From the NCBI RefSeq assembly GCF_958450345.1, contig NC_088782.1:104810358-104874357 (forward strand): 64,000 nucleotides of DNA, read 5' to 3'. A model generated the notes under the pieces. It was not told the origin of the DNA. It did not search any database and was given only the letters and a program-made list of their open reading frames with translations. Below are positions 34,241-45,555 of the stretch, in pieces. How positions within the stretch are numbered: the stretch's first letter is position 1; every line of letters begins with the position of its first letter. This DNA is from Calliphora vicina (taxonomy: Eukaryota > Arthropoda > Insecta > Diptera > Calliphoridae). Both the position numbers and the translations under genes were made by a program.

Positions 34241-35308
34241 TTTTTGGATAATTATTTTATTTTTTAAATTTAAAAAAAAAATTTTAAATTTTTTAAATTT
34301 TAAAATATTTTTTTTTGTAAAAAAAAAATCGGGTCAATATGCAAAAGGTCTTCACAGACCTGGTTATACCTCCAAGGGTTAAATTTTAAAATAATTTTTT
34401 TTGTTTTAAAAAATTTTTTTTTTGGTAAAGTTTTTTTTTAATTTTTTGGAAAATTATTTTTTTTGAATTTTTATTTTAAATTTAAAAAAAAAAAATTTTA
34501 AATTTTTTAAATTTTAAAATATTTTTTTTTTGTAAAAAAAAATTCGGGTTTATGTGCAAAAGATCTTCACAGACCTGTTTATACCTCCAAGGGTAAAATT
34601 TTTTTTTTAAATTTTAAAATAATTTTTTTTGTTTTTAAAAATTTTTTTTTTGTTAAAAAAAATTCGGTTTAAAAAATATTTTTTCCGATTTTGACCTATT
34701 GTAGGTCCAACTTACTATGGTCTTATATACGTCTTTGCAAAGGTCTTTGAAATGTTTATCATTAGATATCCATATTCTCTATATTAATGACTTAGTAATC
34801 CAGATATAGGTCAAAAATCGAAGTTGTCCTGGTTTTTTCCTCATATCTCAGCCGTTTGTGGACCCATTTTGTTGATTTTAAATAGGAAACTTCTCGAAAG
34901 CATGTTTGACAGAATTATTGAAGACTTGGATCCCGAAGATATCTGGGGTCTTCAGAAAATTGATTTCAACAAACAGACGGACAGACGACATGGCTTAATC
35001 GACTCCGCTATCTATAAGGATCCAGAATATACATATATACTTTATATCATTGGTAGGCAAAAAGAGGCATTTAATTTGTGTGCTCTTTTGGATAAAGAAT
35101 AAAATAGGCACAACAACATCAAGAAACTGAATGAAATGTGTGTATTTTTACGCTCTATTACTCTCTTTTGTTCACATTCGGGTTGTTTGACGAAAATCAT
35201 CGTAACCTGAACAATATGAACGCCTACCTATATTGTGGAAATTACAAACGGAATGATAAACTTATATGTATCCTTCTCACAAAGTTGAAGGGTATAATAA
35301 GTCAAATT
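34241..35308 (+). mobile_element. HINE-C, 5'-truncated copy
   Basis: A/T homopolymer-rich sequence contains a duplicated block of about 215 bp marked by AAGGTCTTCACAGACC (34345) and AGATCTTCACAGACC (34561). It then has TTGTCCTGGTTTTTTCC, ATATCTCAGCCGTTTGTGG, GGGGTCTTCAGAAAATTG, ACAGACGGACAGACG, TAATCGACTCCGCTATC, AATTACAAACGGAATGATAA and the end CTTCTCACAAAGTTGAAGGG. About 150 bp of unrelated sequence (35055-35200) interrupts the 3' part. The architecture parallels HINE-A and HINE-B. The matching 5' end is seen at 61863. Confidence 0.72.
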
Positions 35309-35883
35309 ATATTTTTTTGTACAAGTCATACTACAAGAATACAGCCATCCAAAATTGTATTTGGTTGATATATTTTGTGTACATTAAAAATTACTTATAA
35401 AAGATTTATTAAAATTTTTAATCTCTGCAAGTAAACAATTGTGTTTTTTCCCTCGTTTTCTAATAGATAAGTATATACTCCACTCAATCGTTTGGTCACA
35501 CTGATCACATCATTGAGTGTTTTTGTTTTGTAGCAAGCTTTTACTTTTACTCACTTATTTAAAATAGTGCTTGTTTATATTATGAGTAATATATTTTTGT
35601 TAAAGCTTTAAATATAAATAATAAAAGTTTTTAAGTTAATATCTCTTTTGATATTAAGGTTCTCCAGCTTTTACTTTATGTTTTAGGCTTTTAAGAGAAT
35701 TTTCTAAAAAGAATATCTTGTTTTAAGCAGACATTAAGTTTTGTTTAAAATAGTTTATATTTGTAAGTTAAGCTTAATAATGCTTTATTGATAAAGACTG
35801 TACACAAAAACCAATTTTTATAGAAAATATTGTACAAACTTTAAGGTACAGAAAAAATAGTAAGGAAATCCAAAAGATAAAAA
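35309..35883. other. Unique AT-rich DNA, no gene seen
   Basis: No domain-bearing frame and no repeat shared with the rest of the window. Confidence 0.5.
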
Positions 35884-37993
35884 AAACAAGTAAGAGTACT
35901 ATATTCGGCCGCGCCGAATCTTAAATACCCTCCACCTAAATATGATGGTATAACAACTGAAATAATATAACAATTGTAAGAAAGACTAGTTTAAGCAGAA
36001 GATATTTTATTTCAAATGTACAAAAAATTATATATAATTCAGCAATTTATAACTGAAATTCCTATTAGAACGTATGAAATTTAAGAATTTATATACTTAA
36101 TAATTAGTTAATACGTTTGGATCAACATTTTTCCCTTTTAACCTCAAGTGAAGAAACAGAGTATAAAAAGGGTATACAAATTTCAATATATTTGGTTGTC
36201 GGACTTATGTGGGAGCTATGAACTATTATGATTCGATTGTCATAAAATACTTTAACGTGATTTTTATGTATTTATATGAGAGCTGTGGCCAATTATGGAC
36301 CAATATTCACAAAATTCAGTATTATGATTTTTGAATACAAATTACTGATCTGTGTACTATTTTGGTTTAATATATGGAAGCTATGACCTATTATGGTCCT
36401 AAGTATTTAAGGGCGATTTGTGTAGAATTTCATATAAACAACGCTGTTAAAGAGTGGACCTTATATGGGAGCTATGCCAAATTATGGACCATTATTTAAA
36501 AAATCTTGTAGTACGATTCTTGGATACAAATTACTGATCGGTGTAAAATTTTGGTTCAGTATAGATTTTTATGGATATTTGTGCAGGTTAAAGTTTTTTC
36601 CTGAAGTTGTTCTTATATGGAGGTTATGAGCACTTATGGGCCTTTCATTATAACATTTGGTACATCGATTTTTGTATATATTGAATAAATTTGTTTTGAA
36701 TTTCAACCTGATAACTATATTTGTAAGAAATTTATGAGGATTTTAGTGATTTTCGGGAGTGGACCTTATACGGGAGCTATGGTTAAATATGGACCGATAT
36801 TCACAAAATCCAGAAGTATGATTACTGGATACAAATTACTGATCTGCGCGTAATTTTATTTTGATATCGATATGTTTTTAATATTTTTTAATGTTAATAT
36901 CTTTTTTCGGAAATGGGCCTTATAGGGCAGCTATGACCAATTATCGGCCAATCTGCATAAAATTTGGTACAGTGATATCTATGTATATGAGTTTTATTTT
37001 TGTCGAATTTTAGCATGATAAATGTATTTATAAGAGATTTATGAGTACTTAAATGATTTTTGGAAGTGGACCCTATATGGGAGCTATGGTCAAATATGGA
37101 CCGATATTCACAAAATCCAGTAGTATGATTTCTAAATATAACGGATGTGTGTGAAATTTTGTTTTGATATTTAATTTTTTAGATATTTATGTAGGTTATT
37201 GTGTTTTTCGGAAGTGGTCCTTATATGGGAGCTATAACCAATTATCGGTCGATCTTCATAGAATTAGGTACAGCGATTTTGGTATATATGGGGATTATTT
37301 ATGTCGAATTTCAACTTGATAACAAAATTTATAAGACATTTATGCTTATTTAAGAGATTTTCGGAAGTGTACTTTATATGGGGGCTACGGTCAAATATGG
37401 GCCGATCCACGAAAAATTTTGTAATATAATTTTTTTTACCACGAAACTTATTTTTGCTGAATTTTATATGAATATTCCTAATCTGTAGGCATTTATAGAC
37501 CATAGAACCATATTTCGGGAAGAAATTTGTATGGGGGCTAGGAGAAATCATAGACCGATTCTTATAATTTTCACCAGAGTTACTCCTTTTATCATTAAGG
37601 TGACGAGTGCAAAATTTTATGATATTTGCTGCAATATATTTACAAAAAATGTCCAAAAATATGTGAAAATTATCATTTTTTTTTGAGGTTGTCCCACATT
37701 TTAATTCATAATTTTGGTTCCACTGTACCGATTTCGCTGATTTTCAGTACCAAGCTGCTTAGTACAATAGTAAACATTTTTCTTGCAACTCTACTCAGTT
37801 TGTTTGCGTATTTTGGACGTGAGCGTGTTTTACACAGACGGACAGAAAGACGGACATGTCTCAATCGACTTAGAATTTCATAAGGGTCAATAATATACTT
37901 TGTTGGGTCTCAGATGAATATTTCTCAATGTTACACACGGAATGACAAACTTATATATACCCTCATTCACCACTTATGGTGGTGGAGGGTATA
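35884..37993 (+). mobile_element. HINE-B, full-length reference copy, about 2.1 kb
   Basis: The 5' end is ACAAGTAAGAG, TATTCGGCCGCGCCGAATC (palindrome) and TACCCTCCACC. The body has at least 11 module cores of the type TATGGGAGCTATGACCAAT. Eight consecutive cores fall at 36467, 36619, 36772, 36926, 37079, 37227, 37380 and 37533, a spacing of 148-154 bp. The 3' part has CGTGAGCGTG, ACAGACGGACAG, AATCGACTTAGAATTTC, GTTGGGTCTCAGATG and a terminal hairpin ending GGAGGGTATA. It has no protein-coding capacity of its own. A minus-strand frame of 130 codons stays open because the module length is close to a multiple of three. Confidence 0.92.
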
Positions 37994-38945
37994 ATAATTT
38001 AATTAAATTTATGTCTATTTATAAAATTTAGTTATTAAATTAAAGATTTCGTCTATTGTATTTTAAATTTGTTTCTTTTAATGACAAAATGCTTTAAATT
38101 TTTATTATTTAGCCCCTAAAATTATGCTTTCAATTTATGATTTATTTAAAAAATTCTCAAAACTTTCTATGTGCAATTGTTTCAAACCAAATATTGACCA
38201 TTATTAAAAAATATTGGTTTGTAAACATACAATATAAACAAATTTCTATATTTATACAGTAAAACAGTAAAATATTTATGTATAAAAAACCAACAAATTA
38301 AAAACAAATTTAATAATAACTTAAGGAATTTTCATAAACTATTTATGTATGTAATAAGATGTATTACTATTTGAATTTATAACCGACATTATTAGATTTT
38401 TATTTAACCAATAATAAAACAGACAAATTTCAATTATAAATTTTGTTAGGTATGTATGTAAAACTTGAAGGGAATTATTACAGCACGTGTTTTGATTCAC
38501 AAAGTTAATTTACATTTTCTAAATTGTTTATTTTTTCTTTACAAAACAAATACTTAATGGTTTACATAGCTGGCAAGTAAAGTGAAATGAAGGGAGGAAA
38601 ATTGAAATTGAAGTATGTAATCTAGGACAATCAACTTAAAGACTTGAAATAGAAACAACATAACAGAAACATTAAATTGTTTTAAATAAAAAATTTAAAT
38701 TGCAAGGGAAGAACTTAAACAGATTTGAATAAAATTTTAGGTTTATGATAATTGGAATGTGGCATATTTTAGCCAGGCATTTAAGGAAGTAGTTCCAAGT
38801 AATACTTTAGGGTGTAATTAAGCTAATGCATCTAGGCAAAGTAGATTTTCCAGGAAAGTGTAATTTTATTTAAGCCAAAAAGTGGTGTAATTCTAAAATA
38901 TTAAGAAACTATTTAGGTAGAACAAGTTAGAAAAATTAGAAAACT
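37994..38945. other. Unique AT-rich DNA, no gene seen
   Basis: No recognised genes or shared repeats. Confidence 0.5.
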
Positions 38946-39300
38946 AAATTCGGCTGTTCCGAATCACTTTCTGAATCGATTAAAAAATGTCCGTCCGTCT
39001 GGTTGGCTGGCTGTCTATGTAAATCTTGTGCGCACAGCAATTTTGAAGATATTTTGATAAAATTTGGTACAAGGACGAAGCCTATTGAAACTGGCTGAAA
39101 TCGGTCCATTATTTCACATAGCCCCCATACAAATGTCCTTCCGAAATTGGACATTATCGGTCAAAAATGTTTAATTTATATATGTATCTACACAAATTTA
39201 TATCCAAGTAAGTTTTATATATTCAGAATTTATGTCACCAAATTATATTATGATCGGTACAAAATTAGTAATAGCTGCCATATGAGGACATCTTCCGATA
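38946..39300 (-). mobile_element. HINE-A fragment, reversed
   Basis: Starting TTCGGCTGTTCCGAATC (like the HINE-B/C 5' palindrome), it continues with CACTTTCTGAATCGATT, GTCCGTCCGTCTGGTTGG, TTTTGAAGATATTTTG, CGAAGCCTATTGAAACTGG and TAGCCCCCATACAAATGTCC. This is HINE-A read backwards from near the microsatellite into its modules. It faces the plus-strand copy at 39317 head to head. Confidence 0.78.
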
Positions 39301-39316
39301 ACACAGGTCAATAGCA

Positions 39317-39968
39317 AACAAGTAAGAAAGTATGGTCGGTCAAGCCCGACCATATAATACCCTACACCAAGTAAATGAGTAAAAATATTTTTCTTTTAAA
39401 ATATCAATAATTTATATTCGTGAGTGATTTTCGGAAGTGTGCCTTATATGGGAGCTATGACCAATTATGGACCGATCAGCATAAAATTAGGTCGTGTGAT
39501 TTATGTCTATACGAAAGTTATTTATGTTGAATTTTGTGTATATACCAACACTTTTAAGTGATTTAAGCACATTAAAGTGATTTTCGGAAGCGGGTCTATA
39601 TGGGAGCTATGACTAATTGTGGACCGATCGTAACAAAATTTGGTGACATGAATTTTGTATATATTAAACTTATTAGGAGCGAATTTTGTGTAGATACATG
39701 TATAAATTAAACATTTATGACCGATAAAGTCCAATTTCGAGAGGACATTTGTATGGGGGCTAGGTGAAATAATGGACCGATTTCAGCCAGTTTCAATAGG
39801 CTTCGTCCTTCGGCCGAAAAAATTATATGTACCAAATTTGATAGAAATATCTTCAAAATTGCGACCTGTACTCTGCGCACAAAGTTTACATGGACAGCCA
39901 GCCAGACGGGCGGACGGAAGGACATCGTTTAATCGACTCAGAAAGTGATTCTAAGTCGATCGGTATCC
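39317..39968 (+). mobile_element. HINE-A, 5'-complete, 3'-truncated
   Basis: The 5' end is AACAAGTAAGAAAG, then GGTCGGTCAAGCCCGACC (an intact palindrome) and ATACCCTACACC. Three module cores lie at 39450, 39602 and 39755 (spacing 152 and 153 bp). Then come CGACCTGTACTCTGCGC, CAGCCAGCCAGACGGGCGG and GATCGGTATC, where the sequence switches directly into FB-E. Confidence 0.88.
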
Positions 39969-40560
39969 ACTTTTTTGATAACAGCGGATCCAAATATTTC
40001 TTTTGTTAGACTAACAATAAATTTATGCAGGAAATATAGAAAGAATTGTTTAAAAATCATGACTGAGTCCAAAGTTACATACATTTGAATTTTAAAAATT
40101 TTAATAAGGCGATTTTTCGCTATTTTTTTTTGGGAAAAAAGTACTTTTATTATTTTTAAGTTATCTAAAAGCTAACTTTACATCGAATGTTTTAAATTAA
40201 AAAAAATTTAAAATTTTTAATACTGAGGGGACCAGGTCCATTCAAAGAACGCCTATTTTGTATGTAAAATTCAACTTTAGGGCAAAAATTCTCAAATCGC
40301 ATACTCGATATCAAAATATAGTAACCCATTTTACATGGCCCAATATGTTCTTAATTACTTTGTAAAGGGTTCCGATAACCCCGCCCCTGGTATGGATATT
40401 ATAGCCTTAAATCTAAAAAATCCCATTTTTGGGATTTTTCAACACTTTTTTGTGAATTGCTGGATTTCTGATTACAAATTTAAAAATTGGTGTTCAGTTT
40501 TTCATTTTAAATCGAAAAATCTATATTACTATAAAATTTTGTTAAAAAATATTCATAAAT
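39969..40560 (-). mobile_element. FB-E fragment joined to HINE-A
   Basis: It begins inside the arm at TTTTTTGATAACAGCGGATCC, runs through GCGATTTTTCGC and then the loop (GGGGACCAGGTCCATTC, GGTATGGATATTATAGCC). It matches 33610-34240 in order and orientation. The outer arm sequence is lost at the HINE-A junction. Confidence 0.72.
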
Positions 40561-40711
40561 AAAAATTTTATTTCAAATTAAAATATTTTTTGTCATATTT
40601 TTCAAATAAGTATTCCATGATTTTTTTAGTTGTAAAAAGTTATATATATTTTTAAAAAGTAGACAAAATTCCCTATCCGTTGACATATAATATGTCTACC
40701 TTATGTTTTCT

Positions 40712-40812
40712 AATTGGCAAATTAATTAGGGAAAATTTAACAACTCGCAGAAAAAATAAAAATCGCAAATTAATTAGGGAAAATTTAACAACTCGCAAAA
40801 AAAATAAAAATC
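40712..40812. repeat. Tandem duplication, about 48 bp, two copies
   Basis: GCAAATTAATTAGGGAAAAT, TTAACAACTCGCA and a following AAAAATAAAAAT are repeated twice in direct order just before the truncated start of the next HINE-A. Confidence 0.85.
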
Positions 40813-40814
40813 TC

Positions 40815-41486
40815 AAAATAATTTCAATAATTTATATTTTTGAGTGATTTTCGGAAGTGGGGTTATATGGGGGCTATGACCAATTATGGACCGATCACCA
40901 TGAAATTAGGTCATGTGATTTATGTCTATATTAAAGTTAACTATGTTGAATTTTGTGTGTTTACCAACATTTTTAAGCGATTTATGCACGTTAAAGTGAT
41001 TTTCGGAAGCGGGTCTATATGGGAGCTATGACTAATTATGGACCGATCGTAACAAAATTTGGTGACATGAATTTGGTGTATATAAAACTTATTTAGAGCG
41101 GAATTTGTGGAGATACATATATAAATTAAACATTTATGACCGATAAAGTCCAATTGCGGGAGGACATTCGTATGGGGGCTAGGTGAAATAGTAGACCGAT
41201 TTCAGCCAGTTTCAATAGGCTTCGTCCTTCGGCCGAAAAAATAATATGTACCAAATTTGATCGAAATATCTTCAAAATTGCGACCTGTACTCTGCGCACA
41301 AGGTTTACATGGACAGCCAGCCAGCCAACCAGACGGACGGACGGACGGACATCGCTTAATCGACCCAGAAAGTGATTCTAAGTCGACCGGTATACTTTAA
41401 GGTGAGTGTTAGACTAATATTTTTGGGCGTTACAAACATCTGCACAAACGCATAATACCCTCCCCACTATGGTGGTGTAGGGTATA
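40815..41486 (+). mobile_element. HINE-A, 5'-truncated, 3'-complete
   Basis: Module cores lie at 40869, 41021 and 41174 (152 and 153 bp apart). Then come CGACCTGTACTCTGCGC, CAGCCAGCCAACCAGACGG, five GGAC-type units, AAGTCGACCGGTATAC, GCGTTACAAACATCTGC and the hairpin ending GGTGTAGGGTATA. The 5' palindrome is missing. Confidence 0.9.
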
Positions 41487-41739
41487 ATTAAATCGTAAAC
41501 TTATATCTACACTTAAAACTCATGGTGAAATGTATAAATACATGATTTACTTGCTTCAGTTTAAGTACTTTAAATAAAACGATTTAAAATTGTTTCAATA
41601 TTTTCTTTTCGCTTATTATAAATCTGATTGCCAACTTTGTATGTTTTCTTAACAAATGCATAAATCTCATTCATATTTCAATATTCTTAAAGTCATATAA
41701 CCCAGCAACATTTTATTGCAATTAAATTAAAGGAGGAGT

Positions 41740-41911
41740 TGGATGAAGAAACACTGGCCTCATAATGAAAACATGAATGTTGGAAAAAACATTTTATAAA
41801 CCCGCTTGTGGTTTACAGAGATAAGATTATTTTGCCAATTATACACATAAAATTAGGAGCTATGCAGCAGTGTGTGAAAGCATTAGATAAAACTGGCCTC
41901 TCTTTTCGGTT
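41740..41911 (+). pseudogene. ORF-J second copy, part 1
   Basis: KHWPHNENMNVGKNI then, one frame over, NPLVVYRDKIILPIIHIKLG and AMQQCVKALDKTGLSF correspond to the family segment around LPPLHIKLG.MKQFVKAL. The reading frame stops where the reversed HINE-B begins at 41914. It resumes after that element at 44041. This copy is better conserved than the one at 12760, especially across IIHIKLGAM. Confidence 0.68.
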
Positions 41912-41913
41912 TT

Positions 41914-44039
41914 TTATATCCTCCACCACCATAAGTGGTGAATGAGGGTATATATAAGTTTGTCATTCCGTGTGTAACATTGAGAAATATTCATCTGAGA
42001 CCCAACAAAGTATATATATTATTGATCCCTATGAAATTCTAAGTCGATTGAGCCATGTCCGTCTGTCTGTCCGTCTGTGTAAAACAAGCTCACGTCCAAA
42101 ATACGCAAAAACACTTAGTAGAGTTGTAAGAAAAATATTTATTATTGCCCTAAGCAGTTTGGTATTGAAAATCGGTAAAGTGGAACCAAAGTTATGAATG
42201 AAAATGTGGGACAACCTCAAAAAAAAATTGATAATTTTCATATATTTTTGGACATTTTTTGTAAATATATTGCAGCTAATATCATAAAATTTTGCACTCG
42301 TTACTTTTATGATAAAAGGAGTAACTCTGGTGAAAATTATAAGAATCGGTCCATGATTTCTCCTAGCCCCCATACAAATTTATTCCCGAAATATGGTTCT
42401 ATGGTCTATAAATGCCTACAAAATAGGAATATCCACATGAAATTCAGCAAAAATAAGTTTCGTGGTAAAAGAAATTATATTACAAAATTGTTCGTGGATC
42501 GGCAAATATTTGACCATAGCCCCCATATAAAGTACACTTCCAAAAATCCCTTAAAGAAGCATAAATGCCTTATAAATATAGCTATCAAGTTGAAATTCGA
42601 CATGAATAATCCCCATATATACCAAAATCGCTGTACCTAATTCTATGAAGATCGACCGATAATTGATTATAGCTCCCATATAAGGACCACTTCCGAAAAA
42701 CACAATAACCTACATAAATATCTAAAAAATATCAATATCAAAACAAAATTTCACACACATCCGTAGTTTATATTTAGAAATCATACTACTGGATTTTGTG
42801 AATATCGGTCCATATTTGACCATAGCTCCCATATAAGGTCCACTTCCAAAAATCAGTTAAGTACTCATAAAACTCTTATAAATACATTTATCATGCTAAA
42901 ATTTTACAAAAATTATACTCATATATATAGATATCACTGTACCAAATTTTATGCAGATTGGCCGATAATTGGTCATAGCTCCCCCACAAGGTCCATCTCC
43001 GAAAAAGATAATAACCTAAAAAAATATTTAAAACATATCGATATCAAAATGAAATTATGCACAGATCAGTAATTTGTATCCACTAATCATACTTCTGGAT
43101 TTTGTGAATATCGGTCCATATTTAACCATAGCTCCCATATAAGGTTCACACCCGAAAATCACTAAAATCCTCATAAATTTCTTACAAATATAGTTATCAG
43201 GTTGAAATTCGAAACAAATTTATTCAATATATACAAAAATCGATGTACCAAATTTTATGATGATAGGCCTATAATTGGTCATAACCTCCATATAAGAACC
43301 ACTTCAGGAAAACACATTAACCTGCACAAATATCCAAAATAATCTGTACTCAACCAAAATTTTACAGCGATCAGTAATTTGTATCCAAGAATCGTACTAC
43401 AAGATTGTTTAAATATTGGTCCATAATTCGGCATGGCACTCATATAAGGTCCACTCTAGTTAATAGCGTTGTTTATATGAAATTCTACAAAAATAGCCCT
43501 CAAATACTTAGGACCATAATTGGTCATAGCATCCATATATTAAACCAAAATAGTACACAGATCAGTAATTTGTATTCAAAAATCATAATACTGAATTTTG
43601 TGAATATTGGTCCATAATTGGCCACAGCTCCCATATAAGTACATAAAAATCATGTTAAAATATTTTATGACAATCGAATCAATAGGTCATATCTTCCATA
43701 TAAGTCCCCCAACCAAATATTTTGAAATTTGTCTAAATTTATTTGTATACCCTTTTTTATACTCTGTTTCTTCACTTGAAGTTAAAATGGAAAAATGTTG
43801 ATCCAAACGTATTAACTAATTATTAAATATATAAATTGTTAAATTTCATACGTTCTAATAGGAATTTCAATTATAAATTGCTGAATTAGATAAAATTTGT
43901 TGTACATTCGAAATAAAATATCTTCTGCGTAAACTAGTCTTTCTAACAATTGTTATATTATTTCAGTTTTTATACCATCATATTTAGGTGGAGGGTATTT
44001 AAGATTCGGCACGGCCGAATATAGTACTCTTACTTGTTT
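41914..44039 (-). mobile_element. HINE-B, full length, reversed, inside ORF-J
   Basis: On the plus strand it starts TATCCTCCACCACCATAAGTGG (3' hairpin reversed) and ends GGCACGGCCGAATA, then TACTCTTACTTGTTT (5' end reversed). In between are the reversed modules, with repeated CATAGCTCCCATATAAGG about every 150 bp. At 2.13 kb it matches the copy at 35884-37993 in length and module order. The frames inside it (42029-42373, 42194-42640, 43405-43801) are module translations. Confidence 0.92.
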
Positions 44040-44040
44040 C

Positions 44041-44260
44041 AAAAAAGTTTTTAGGTTTGAGCACAGAAAAACTAAAAGCTGGTATATTTAATAGCCTTTA
44101 AATAAGACTTTTAATGAAAGACAATGATTTCATACATTCAAAGAATGATTTAGAAGCAGCGGTTTGGATATCTTTACTGTGTCTGTTGATTTTAAGGAAA
44201 TATGAATTAATTTCCCGAAATATTTCATTGGTTTCTTGTCCATTTAAATGTAAACTTTTT
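44041..44260 (+). pseudogene. ORF-J second copy, part 2
   Basis: After the HINE-B the frame resumes KKFLGLSTEKLKAGIF, then, past a stop, IRLLMKDNDFIHSKNDLEAA and VWISLL. In the family this follows the MKQFVKAL segment directly (FPGLS..KLK.GIF.GPQIR.LM.D). So the HINE-B sits inside a once continuous gene. The same IRLLMKDN segment occurs in the copy at 12760-13760. Beyond about 44260 similarity fades. Confidence 0.68.
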
Positions 44261-45324
44261 GTATAATCTCTCAGTATGCCTTCTTTTTGCTAAAGACATC
44301 ATCTATCTCTCTTGTTTTAATAAATGCATTTAACGACATTTCAGCAAGTTCAATAAAAGTATTAACCCAAATTTTGCATTTGTGCATTAAAATCTTCATC
44401 AACATCAACGTCATTATGATTTTGCTTTACAATTCAGGAAAAAAATAAAATAAAATGAAATATTGCTACATTTATTACTAGAATGTAGACAATATTTTAC
44501 TAGCAACAGCAGAGGCAACCAACCCAGACAGAGATGGACGACATCATAATACAAATCTTGGAGCTCAAACAAAACAAAAAAAGAAATCAAAAATAATTTG
44601 GTCATAGGAAACAAGAACAACAATAATAATTTCGCTCAGAAAAATGCAATTACTTGTGCTGTCTTTTCTGGTTTATTTATTTTTTTGTTTTTATTATTAA
44701 TAGGGCCATTATAATTTAAATAAATTTGCCATCTTTGTCTACTGTGCAGCGGGCGTCTCACAATGCATATTTCCGTCTGCACAGGCATTTCAACAAAAAG
44801 CTTTAAGAAAATATTTAAATGAGTTTATTTTAACCAGAAATAAGATAAGATTGAATTATTATAAATTTATGATTACACTTTATTGTTATTATTTTATTCT
44901 TGTTGTTATTGTGTTTTTTTAGCTTAAGTAAATATTAATATTTTGTTAAAGATTATTAACAATTTGTACAATATAGTATATATTTGTTGTCATCAAACAT
45001 TACTAGTACAATGGTCTCATTAAAGGAAGGGTAATACCCTCGATGCAAATGCCTCAAGAGGTGCATTGGCGTAATTTATCAGCAAATTACTAGCTAAATA
45101 AATAGGTTGTGAAATTCAATGTGGGTGTGATGAACATGTTTAAATTAGCTATTTGAATGATTACGACAAATATTTACTTTGTTATCTTATTAGAGTTTGT
45201 TATTTAAAATTATGGCAAGTTCGACAAAAATAAGTGAAAAAAAAACTAGAAATTCTGTTAAACTTATTTAAACTTAGATCAGTTAAGTGTGACAGATAGA
45301 TTGTAGCTCAGTCTGTAGACCAGC
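44261..45324. other. No gene seen
   Basis: AT-rich sequence. The 69-codon minus-strand frame at 44414-44623 has no domain. The first few hundred bases may be decayed ORF-J. Confidence 0.4.
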
Positions 45325-45555
45325 GGAATGGTGTCGGTCCAGCTCGACCATATAATAGTAAATGAGCAAAAACTGTTTTCTTTTAAAATTTTAATAATGT
45401 ATTTTCATGAGTGATTTTCGGAAGTGGACCTTATATTTGAGCTATTACCAATTACTGACCGATTACTATGAAATTAAGTCGAGTAATTTATTTCTGTTCA
45501 ATTCTATGTGGACAGCAACATTTTTAAGACATTTATGTTCATTAAATCTTTGAGC
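45325..45555 (+). mobile_element. HINE-A 5' fragment (outer element of a nest)
   Basis: GGTGTCGGTCCAGCTCGACC is a decayed 5' palindrome. It is followed by ATATAATAG, AATGAGCAAAAACTG, GAGTGATTTTCGGAAGTGG and one module to TTTATGTTCATTAAA. The HINE-A continues in pieces at about 46111-46167 and 48227-48343 with the same polarity, so the material between is later insertion with some loss. Confidence 0.72.

Noticed and set aside
37264..37656. Antisense frame of HINE-B, also seen at 18581-18865 and 42194-42640, with shared peptide
   Set aside because: Similarity follows from the shared repeat DNA. The frame stays open because module length (about 153 bp) is a multiple of three. There is no start context, domain or selection evidence.
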